Source of the DNA: Bacilli bacterium
GTDB lineage: Bacteria; Bacillota_I; Bacilli_A; RF39; UBA660
DNA: 60,944 nt
Reading direction: 5' to 3'
Assembly: GCA_017936845.1 (NCBI GenBank)
Contig: JAGBES010000027.1
Location: 1-60,944, forward strand
The position numbers and the translations under genes are program-made. Shown here one piece after another: positions 51,201 through 60,944 of the stretch. The notes beneath the pieces are model-generated. The model saw only the letters and a list, made by a program, of their open reading frames with translations, made no database searches and was not told the DNA's origin. Each line of letters begins with the position of its first letter. The first letter of the stretch is position 1.

Positions 51201-51624
51201 ATATGCATTCTACATGAGTATCGTTTAAACATCTAAGCATACAACAACAATTTAAATTCATTGTGAAAAAAGAATTTGTAGCAACATAAGGAATTGTAGC
51301 AACTTCAGTTTGATCTGGATTAGTAGCTAAAACTCTAAAAGTAGCACAACATCCATCTATTTTTTCTACTCTAAACACACTTGAAGTAGTTTCTTCATTT
51401 GGATCTTTACTTATAGGCATACTAATAGGTACTCCATTTCCACAACAAGTATATAACATTATTGGTCTAGTATTACATCCTAAACAATTAGTAGAATTAC
51501 CTAAGAAACCTTTATCACATGTATCTAAACAAGAATCACCACAACAACTAGCATTATGTTGTAAAATACTTATTACTGTTAATATTTCTGCTATACATTT
51601 ACAATCATTAGTTTCATTACACAT
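51199..51624 (-). CDS. CotZ/CotY-like cysteine-rich spore-coat family protein
   Basis: ATG 51624 is chosen because AGAAGGGGTG (complement of 51631-51640) precedes it. The 141-residue protein is very Cys-rich and follows the CotY/CotZ pattern: CKCIAEILTVISILQ at the start, NTRPIMLYTCCGNGVPISM in the middle, SSVFRVEKIDGCCATFRVLA, and the C-terminal block FFTMNLNCCCMLRCLNDTHVEC, equivalent to the DLSCFCAIQCL block of CotZ. CotZ proteins crosslink by disulfides in the coat crust. This suggests spore-related ancestry or a reused crust-like surface layer. Confidence 0.75.
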   Translation of the reverse strand: MCNETNDCKCIAEILTVISILQHNASCCGDSCLDTCDKGFLGNSTNCLGCNTRPIMLYTCCGNGVPISMPISKDPNEETTSSVFRVEKIDGCCATFRVLATNPDQTEVATIPYVATNSFFTMNLNCCCMLRCLNDTHVECI

Positions 51625-51721
51625 ATAATCCACCCCTTCTTTTATATTCAATATAACATATTCAAAAAATATAAAAGAGTGTGAATAAAAAACCTATAAA
51701 CTAATTAAATAGATAAAAAAA

Positions 51722-52363
51722 CTATTCTTTAGATTTAAAATTAGGGAATGCTTTTAAAAATCTCGAGAATAATTTAGATTGACTCATAAGTATTTCTTTA
51801 ACTTTATTACTTATTTCATCAGTATAATCTTTCTTTATATTTTCAGTTGATTTTTTGATTTTAAATATTATGATAAAGGAAAGAACGCAATCGGTTAAAT
51901 AGATAATCATAACTATAATAGAAATAATATTTAAAATATTAGTTTGAATACTATTCATAATGTTCATTATAAAAGGATTGATAAATCTAAGTAATAAAAT
52001 ACAAAGTAGTCCAAATAAAATACTATTTAATAAGCAAACACGGCCATCAATATTTAAAACTTTATTACTATAATCCCACCATCTAGCTTTAAAAACTTTT
52101 TCTAAAATATAGCTTGTTATATATTCTAAGAAAGAAGAGATAACAATTCCGACAAAAAATAAAATAATAATATCATTTTTATATTTAGATAAAATTAAAA
52201 TCATTGTCATTGCTGCTGTTCCATATATTGGACAGTAAGGACCAATTAAAAAACCTCTATTAGTAAAAGTTTTATTTTTTATATTGACATAAGTCATTTC
52301 CATAATCCATCCTATCATAGAATATATAATATACAAAAGAAAATAAAATAAAAAACTATTCAT
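51722..52363 (-). CDS. Putative ABC-transporter type IV / CmpB-family membrane protein
   Basis: The 213-residue protein has about five membrane spans with the CmpB-family signatures: IYSMIGWIMEMTYVNI near 12, NRGFLIGPYCPIYGTAAM near 35-52, and ARWWDYSNKVLNIDGRVCLLNS near 92-113 (quoted in part). The C-terminus is a charged cytoplasmic helix. Despite the database name, no transport activity is established. It is on the minus strand, in line with the CotZ-like gene but 97 nt upstream. Confidence 0.82.
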   Translation of the reverse strand: MNSFLFYFLLYIIYSMIGWIMEMTYVNIKNKTFTNRGFLIGPYCPIYGTAAMTMILILSKYKNDIIILFFVGIVISSFLEYITSYILEKVFKARWWDYSNKVLNIDGRVCLLNSILFGLLCILLLRFINPFIMNIMNSIQTNILNIISIIVMIIYLTDCVLSFIIIFKIKKSTENIKKDYTDEISNKVKEILMSQSKLFSRFLKAFPNFKSKE

Positions 52364-52456
52364 ATAATCCCTATCCTAACTAATACAATTTTAACATATT
52401 TAAATTAAAAATACAAAAAAACTTGTAAATAATGTATAATATATATAGGTGATAAA

Positions 52457-55637
<3,181 letters not shown>

Positions 55638-55722
55638 TTGTTTTTTTGTAAACAAATGTAAAATTTAATAAAAAAAACATTATAAGTGTGATATATAAGT
55701 TATAATAATAGTGGAGGTATGT

Positions 55723-57942
55723 ATGAAAGAATGGAATAGTTTTAATAAAGGAATATGGTGTAATTCTATAAACGTAAGAGATTTTATAGAAAATAATTAT
55801 ACATATTATGATAAAGAAGAAACATTTTTAGAAGATAAAACAGAAAAAACAAAAATAGTATGGGATAAATGTACAGAATTACTAAAAGAAGAACTAAAAA
55901 AAGGTGTTTTAGATATTGATGTAGATCATGTATCAGGAATAAATAACTTTGATGTGGGATATATTGATAAGGATAATGAAGTAATAGTTGGACTTCAAAC
56001 AGATAAACCATTAAAAAGAATGATTAATCCATTTGGTGGAATCAGAATGGTTTATAATTCATTGAATGCTTATAATTATAAATTAAATCCATATATAGAT
56101 CAATATTTTTCAAGCTTTAGAAAAACACATAATGATGGGGTATATGATGCATATACAGAAGAAATGAAAATAGCTCGTAAAGTAGGTTTACTTACAGGAC
56201 TTCCAGATGCTTATGGAAGAGGAAGAATAATTGGTGATTATAGAAGAATAGCTTTATATGGAGTAGATTATTTAAAAAATGAAAAAATAAAAGATAAACA
56301 AAAAATAACAGAAATGACAGAAGACAATATAAGAAAAAGAGAAGAAATTTCAATGCAAATAAAAGCATTGGATGATATGAAAAAGATGGCTTTAAAATAT
56401 GACTTTGATATATCAAAGCCAGCAAGCAATGCTAAAGAAGCCGTACAGTGGTTATACTTTGGATATCTAGCAGCTGTAAAAGAAAATAATGGAGCAGCAA
56501 TGAGTTTAGGAAGAGTAGATTCATTTTTAGATATATATATAAAAAGAGATTTAGATAATAATTTAATTACTGAAAAAGAAGCACAAGAAATAATAGATCA
56601 GTTTATTATAAAATTAAGACTAGTAAGACACTTGAGAACCCCTGAATATGATGAATTATTTTCAGGAGATCCAACTTGGGTAACATGTTCAATAGGTGGT
56701 ATAAATGAAAAAGGAATACCTTTAGTTACAAAAACAAGTTATAGAATTCTTCATACATTAATAAATCTAGATACATCACCTGAACCAAATATGACGGTTT
56801 TATGGAGCGAAAAATTACCAGATAATTTCAAAAGATATTGTGCTAAAATGAGCATTTTAACAGATGCTATTCAATATGAAAATGATGAACTGATGAGACC
56901 ATTACATACAGATGATTATGCAATTGCATGTTGTGTATCTGCAATGACAGTTGGAAAACAAATGCAATATTTTGGAGCAAGATGTAATTTAGCTAAGGCA
57001 CTTTTATATTCTATAAATGGTGGAATTGATGAAATAAAAAATATAAAAGTGTTAGAAGTAGACAAAATGGAAGATGAAATATTAGATTATGAAAAGGTAA
57101 AAAAATCATATTTTAAAGTACTAGAAAAAGTTGCTAAATTATATTCTGATACAATGAATATAATCCACTTCATGCATGATAAATATGCATATGAAGCAGA
57201 ACAAATGGCATTACATGATACAAATGTAGAAAGACTTATGGCATATGGAGTAGCTGGACTTTCTGTTGTAGCTGATTCTTTATCTGCAATAAAATATGCT
57301 AAAGTAAAACCTCTTAGAAATGAAGAAGGAATAACAATAGACTTTGATATTGAAGGAGATTTTCCAAAATATGGAAATGATGATGATAGAGTAGATTCTA
57401 TAGCAAAAGAAGTGTTAGAAAAATTTTATAATGAATTAAAAAAACATAAACCAATAAGAAATGCTATTCCAACGTTATCTGTTTTAACAATAACTTCTAA
57501 TGTAGTATATGGAGAAAAAACAGGAGCAACACCAGATGGAAGAAAAGCAAATATAGCTTTTGCTCCAGGAGCAAACCCAATGCATGGAAGAGATGAAAAT
57601 GGGGCAATTGCATCTTTAAATTCAGTAGCAAAATTAGATTATCAAAAATGCTGTAGAGACGGAATTTCAAATACATTTTCAGTAGTTCCTGATACATTAG
57701 GAAAAAATTTGGAAGAACAAACAACTAATTTAGTAGCATTACTAGAAGGATACTTTATAAAGAAAGCTCATCATATAAATGTTAATGTTTTAAGAAGAGA
57801 AACACTAATTGATGCTATGAATAATCCTGAAAAATATCCATTACTTACAATAAGAGTTTCAGGTTATGCAGTTAGATTTAATAGACTTACAAAAATTCAA
57901 CAACAAGAAGTAATAAATAGGACATTTCATGAAAAACTATAA
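55723..57942 (+). CDS. pflB: Formate acetyltransferase (pyruvate formate-lyase)
   Basis: PflB cleaves pyruvate with CoA to acetyl-CoA and formate under anaerobic conditions, using a glycyl radical. ATG 55723 follows GGAGG; an earlier in-frame GTG at 55711 lies ahead of that site. The 739 residues match the family. The active-site Cys pair is C403-C404 (AIACCVSAM) and the radical Gly is G714 in RVSGYAVRF. The TATAAT at 55701-55706 is a likely -10. The activase gene overlaps the 3' end by 14 nt. Confidence 0.98.
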   Translation: MKEWNSFNKGIWCNSINVRDFIENNYTYYDKEETFLEDKTEKTKIVWDKCTELLKEELKKGVLDIDVDHVSGINNFDVGYIDKDNEVIVGLQTDKPLKRMINPFGGIRMVYNSLNAYNYKLNPYIDQYFSSFRKTHNDGVYDAYTEEMKIARKVGLLTGLPDAYGRGRIIGDYRRIALYGVDYLKNEKIKDKQKITEMTEDNIRKREEISMQIKALDDMKKMALKYDFDISKPASNAKEAVQWLYFGYLAAVKENNGAAMSLGRVDSFLDIYIKRDLDNNLITEKEAQEIIDQFIIKLRLVRHLRTPEYDELFSGDPTWVTCSIGGINEKGIPLVTKTSYRILHTLINLDTSPEPNMTVLWSEKLPDNFKRYCAKMSILTDAIQYENDELMRPLHTDDYAIACCVSAMTVGKQMQYFGARCNLAKALLYSINGGIDEIKNIKVLEVDKMEDEILDYEKVKKSYFKVLEKVAKLYSDTMNIIHFMHDKYAYEAEQMALHDTNVERLMAYGVAGLSVVADSLSAIKYAKVKPLRNEEGITIDFDIEGDFPKYGNDDDRVDSIAKEVLEKFYNELKKHKPIRNAIPTLSVLTITSNVVYGEKTGATPDGRKANIAFAPGANPMHGRDENGAIASLNSVAKLDYQKCCRDGISNTFSVVPDTLGKNLEEQTTNLVALLEGYFIKKAHHINVNVLRRETLIDAMNNPEKYPLLTIRVSGYAVRFNRLTKIQQQEVINRTFHEKL

Positions 57943-58639
57943 TGGAAGTATAGATTCTATTGAATCATTTTCAACAAAAGATGGTCCAGGAATAAGAACA
58001 GTTATCTTCTTTAATGGTTGTAAATTAAGATGTTTATTCTGCCATAACCCAGAAATGTGGAATAAAAAAGAAAATAATGTAACACCAAAAGAACTATATG
58101 AAAAAATTATTAAATTTAAACCTTATTATAAAAATGGTGGAGGAGTAACCTTTTCTGGAGGTGAACCCCTATTACAAGTAGACTTTATAATAGAATTGTC
58201 AAAAATGTTAAAGAATGATAATATAAATATAGCTTTAGATACAGCAGGTGTTGGAATAGGAAAATATGAAGAAATATTAAAACTTGTAGACTTAGTAATA
58301 TTAGATATAAAAGATTATAATAAAGAAGGATACAAAAAAATGACAGGACAAACTATAGAAGAGTTTAATCGATTCTTAAAAACAGTAGAAAAATTAGGTA
58401 AAAAAATATGGATTAGACAAGTAATAGTACCTGGTATAAATGATACAAAAGAATATATATTAGGATTAAAAAAATATCTTAAAAATATAAACAATATAGA
58501 AAAAATAGAATTATTGCCATATCATACAATGGCAATAGATAAATATAAAAAACTAGGTATAAAATATGTATTAAAAGATACACCAAATATGAATAAAGAA
58601 AAATGTTTAGAATTAGAAAATATTTTAAAGGAGGATTAA
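57929..58639 (+). CDS. pflA: Pyruvate formate-lyase activating enzyme (radical SAM)
   Basis: PflA installs the glycyl radical on PflB. The 236-residue protein shows the radical-SAM cluster motif C31-KLR-C35-LF-C38, the preceding [29 protein letters not shown] near 70 (GGE motif), and [14 protein letters not shown] near 165. The overlap with pflB gives coupled translation. The small NifU-like protein at 47.6-47.8 kb could supply its cluster; that link is inference. Confidence 0.97.
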   Translation: MKNYNGSIDSIESFSTKDGPGIRTVIFFNGCKLRCLFCHNPEMWNKKENNVTPKELYEKIIKFKPYYKNGGGVTFSGGEPLLQVDFIIELSKMLKNDNINIALDTAGVGIGKYEEILKLVDLVILDIKDYNKEGYKKMTGQTIEEFNRFLKTVEKLGKKIWIRQVIVPGINDTKEYILGLKKYLKNINNIEKIELLPYHTMAIDKYKKLGIKYVLKDTPNMNKEKCLELENILKED

Positions 58640-58640
58640 T

Positions 58641-59375
58641 ATGATAGTAAATGCAGAAATAATAAATGAGATTCAAAACTATTTAGATAGATTTATAGGT
58701 TTAAGAAAAGAGTTTGCTAATGGTTTCTTAGAAATAAAAAATCAATATACAAATAAAATAATAAATAATATAATAGATAAAATGCATGAATCAAAAACAT
58801 TTGTAATACCAAGTGATTTAGATTTAAAAGAAAAAATTGATTATTATTTAGACAATATTATAAATGATTATTATAATGAAATAACATCTTTTATGAATTT
58901 TAATAACAGAGTTTTAACTGATTTTGTAGAAGAAAGAGAAAATAATACATATAATGTAGATTTTCAAAATATAGTGGAAATTTTATATGATAAAAAAATT
59001 AATTATTCTGAAGAACAAGATATAGAACAAATTATAAATAAAACAGTTGATACAATAATTTCTCATATAGGCTTTAGAAATCAATATAACACTGAATACT
59101 ATAAGAATTCTAGAGAATTAGAAACTTTTGTTAGAAATGAAGTATATAATAATATAGAGAAACTAAATAAAGATATGACTGAATTATATAATTATACAGT
59201 AGAAAGTATAAATAATATGAAAAATAATTTTGTAGAACAAAGTGCTAATTATTATCAAAATGAAATCCAAAATAATAATGTACCAAAAGAAGGAGATTTA
59301 ACAGCAATATTAGATAACAATAGTCAAATTTTAACAGATGATTTAGAAAGTGAAAATGCAAAAAAATTTATATAG
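58641..59375 (+). CDS. Unknown helical protein
   Basis: The 244-residue protein is not recognised. It is rich in Asn, Glu, Ile and Tyr and appears all-helical, with long amphipathic segments (IINEIQNYLDRFIGLRKEF at the start; NIEKLNKDMTELYNYTVESI near 165-185). No membrane span, signal or metal site is visible. AAGGAGG precedes ATG, 1 nt after the pflA stop, so it is transcribed with pflBA and ends in a perfect terminator. Its weak resemblance to WXG-like or flagellin-like helical proteins is too slight to name. Confidence 0.6.
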   Translation: MIVNAEIINEIQNYLDRFIGLRKEFANGFLEIKNQYTNKIINNIIDKMHESKTFVIPSDLDLKEKIDYYLDNIINDYYNEITSFMNFNNRVLTDFVEERENNTYNVDFQNIVEILYDKKINYSEEQDIEQIINKTVDTIISHIGFRNQYNTEYYKNSRELETFVRNEVYNNIEKLNKDMTELYNYTVESINNMKNNFVEQSANYYQNEIQNNNVPKEGDLTAILDNNSQILTDDLESENAKKFI

Positions 59376-59401
59376 AACTAGTTGAAAAACTAGTTTTTTT
59401 A
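59376..59401 (+). terminator. Terminator of the pfl operon
   Basis: Perfect aactagtt-gaaa-aactagtt hairpin followed by T's, just after the stop codon. Confidence 0.88.
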
Positions 59402-59435
59402 TTATATAATTTTCATAGTAGAAAGTAGGTAAAAA

Positions 59436-60794
59436 ATGAAAAGAAAAGGTTTTACATTAATAGAATTATTAGCCGTAATAGTAATACTATCAATTATAGC
59501 ACTAATCGCAACTCCAGTATTATATAAAATAATAAATGATGCTAAAATAAGTGCATTTAAAAATAAAATATATGCTATAGATAAAGCATCAAATACATAT
59601 TATGAAAATCTAATATTAGAAGGAAATGAAGAAGAATTTACAAAAGGATTAGACGGAACATATTCACTAACATTAGATTTAAGTAAACAAAGTGATAAAG
59701 AAAAATTAGAAATAAAAGGAAAAACAATATCAAAAGGACTTGTAACAATAACAGATGAAGGAAAAGTATCAATAACAGCATTAGATGATAAACTATGTGG
59801 ACAAAAATTATCAAGTAGTGAAGTAGTAAATATGCTTAGTATAAAGGATGATTTTGCATGCTATTTATTAGATTCATCAAGTAGTGATATAGGAACAAAT
59901 GATATATTAACAGCAATTCAAAAATTAAAAGATTCAAATGAAAATTTATCAAAGTTAGTTCAAGAACTAACAACATCAAATAAAGAATTAAAAGATACAA
60001 TAGGAAATATGAGTAATAACATTCCAGGAACACCAGGTGGATTAGATAAAATATATCCAGTAGGAAGTATATATATATCAACAACTTTAAAAACAACTGA
60101 AGAAGTAACAACTGCCTTAGGTGGAGGAGAATGGGTAAGCTATGGAGATGGAAGAGTATTAAGAGGAACAACGGGAGAAGCAGGTGAAGAAGGAGGAAAA
60201 AGTACTATAAAGCTTGCAGTAGCAAACTTACCATCACATTCACATCCATATACACCAGCAGGAACAGTAACAAGTAAATTTACAGGAACAGCAACTAATA
60301 GTGGTTCAACAGGAAGTGGATATGCTTATGAATATACTTATGCAAATAGAACAAGTGGAGCAAATAATGTTGGGCATACGCATGGAGTTAATATTACATC
60401 AACACTTAATGGAGCACATAAACATAGATTACAAGGTTGGTCTATTCAATTCTCATCTACTCAAGGTGGATTTTATGCACTTACTACTAGACATGATTAT
60501 GATAATTTTGATGATAAATATTCTTCTATGACTAGTGAAGGTAATCATCAACATCAAGTTGTAGGGAATACTGGAACACAGTCAGCAAATCATACACATA
60601 GTTATAGAGACTATTATGTAAAAAAAATCACAGGAGTAGAGTCACATTATCATTCAGTAACAGCGACAGGAAAAGTAACGAGTACGTTTGCTGGAACAGC
60701 AAGTAATACAGATCCAGCAGGAAGCGATGAACCAACTGGATTTAGTGTATTAGATCCATATATAACTGTTTATATGTATAAAAGAAAAAGTTAA
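59436..60794 (+). CDS. Type IV prepilin fused to a phage baseplate/tail-collar-like C-terminal domain
   Basis: Residues 1-30 are a classic prepilin: short basic leader MKRKG, then FTLIELLAVIVILSIIALIA with the Glu at position +5, cut by prepilin peptidase. Residues 30-140 form a pilin-like domain with paired Cys (LCGQ, FACYL). A coiled-coil linker spans about 150-195. From about 205 the protein reads IYPVGSIYIST, GGGEWVSYGDGRVLRGTTGEAGEEGG, VANLPSHSHPY, matching the Gp10/tail-collar C-terminal family of phage baseplate and fibre proteins. At least six HxH pairs follow. A motif GxVTSxFxGTAxN occurs twice (near 276 and 414). Likely a surface pilus tip with a receptor-binding head. Confidence 0.85.
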   Translation: MKRKGFTLIELLAVIVILSIIALIATPVLYKIINDAKISAFKNKIYAIDKASNTYYENLILEGNEEEFTKGLDGTYSLTLDLSKQSDKEKLEIKGKTISKGLVTITDEGKVSITALDDKLCGQKLSSSEVVNMLSIKDDFACYLLDSSSSDIGTNDILTAIQKLKDSNENLSKLVQELTTSNKELKDTIGNMSNNIPGTPGGLDKIYPVGSIYISTTLKTTEEVTTALGGGEWVSYGDGRVLRGTTGEAGEEGGKSTIKLAVANLPSHSHPYTPAGTVTSKFTGTATNSGSTGSGYAYEYTYANRTSGANNVGHTHGVNITSTLNGAHKHRLQGWSIQFSSTQGGFYALTTRHDYDNFDDKYSSMTSEGNHQHQVVGNTGTQSANHTHSYRDYYVKKITGVESHYHSVTATGKVTSTFAGTASNTDPAGSDEPTGFSVLDPYITVYMYKRKS

Positions 60795-60815
60795 GAAAAA
60801 TTCTGAAGTTGTAAG

Positions 60816-60855
60816 ATAAAAGTGTACACAAAAAAAGTGTATACTTTTATTTTTG
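60816..60855 (+). terminator. Terminator after the prepilin fusion gene
   Basis: Stem ataaaagtgtacac / gtgtatacttttat with one G-T pair, 7-nt A loop, then ttttg. Because it also resembles inverted-repeat ends of insertion elements, the role is not certain. Confidence 0.65.
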
Positions 60856-60883
60856 ATATAATTTAATAAAGGAGATGATAAAT

Positions 60884-60944
60884 ATGTCACGTGGGAGACC
60901 AAATGGCGGAAAAAATAAATGTTGGACAAAAGAAGAAAAAGAAA
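60884..60944 (+). CDS. Partial gene, small basic N-terminus with AT-hook-like motif (cut by window end)
   Basis: An ATG at 60884 follows GGAGATG and opens a frame that runs off the window: MSRGRPNGGKNKCWTKEEKE. RGRP is an AT-hook core, and starts of this kind occur in IS3-type OrfA transposases and small HTH proteins. Only 20 residues are visible, so the call stays open. Confidence 0.45.
   Translation, partial: MSRGRPNGGKNKCWTKEEKE

Noticed and set aside
60301-60531. Met/Leu-rich alternative frame within the prepilin fusion gene
   Set aside because: Lies fully inside the fusion gene in another frame and has no ribosome site.

Overview
The window is a very AT-rich, gene-dense bacterial chromosome segment. 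Genes are mostly on the + strand, spacing is tight, and most transcription units end in short U-tailed hairpins. The proteins are of Bacillota type: RelQ-like alarmone synthetase, glmS with a self-cleaving ribozyme leader, AddAB, HtpG/Hsp20 behind a CIRCE element, MurF, SecA, LigA, PflB/PflA, phosphoketolase, a YugI-like S1 protein and a CotZ-like coat protein. TGA is used as a stop next to clear terminators, so the Mycoplasma code does not apply. Murein genes (murF, glmS, a GlcNAcase) show a walled cell. I infer an uncultured, fermentative, gut-type member of the Bacilli/Clostridia. Phosphoketolase plus pyruvate formate-lyase suggests anaerobic heterofermentation. No species is assigned.

Layout. 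1-9.4 kb: relQ, glmS with ribozyme, and a compact addB-addA pair. 9.4-11.3 kb: a higher-GC relic region, then an AbiE-type toxin-antitoxin locus whose promoter sits inside a 17-bp-arm inverted repeat and whose toxin gene carries a nonsense codon. 11.3-27.8 kb: housekeeping genes (UDG-like, acetyltransferases, CDF transporter, DUF368 transporter, CIRCE-htpG-hsp20, murF, phosphoketolase, an RNB nuclease, envelope proteins, a flavoprotein). 27.86-28.3 kb: five tRNAs (Leu, Ser, fMet, Asp, Phe), then secA.

31-43 kb is the accessory part. Three diverged copies of a repeat (about 31.02, 35.20 and 39.97 kb) separate two cassettes. Cassette 1 holds an Abi_2 protein with an intact HEPN RNase motif, a compact promoter-hairpin-terminator unit that looks like a small RNA gene, a short WYL regulator, a SIS protein and an ITPase-like enzyme. 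Cassette 2 holds a LysR regulator divergent from coaC-coaB-class II aldolase-methyltransferase-PLP enzyme. After the third copy come a nucleotidase/nucleoside-hydrolase fusion, a 2H phosphoesterase and an HD hydrolase.

43-60.9 kb: an ABC exporter, small membrane proteins, a possible YutH-like protein, a NifU-like protein, an S1 protein, five more tRNAs (Val, Thr, Tyr, Gln, Lys), a second DUF368 protein, a CotZ-like protein, a patatin, ligA, pflB-pflA, and a prepilin fused to a phage baseplate/collar-like C-terminus.

The best candidates for something new are the HEPN protein with its adjacent small RNA unit, the nucleotide-degrading gene set beside it, and the prepilin/phage-collar fusion. 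All functional calls come from reading motifs by eye; no database search was run.
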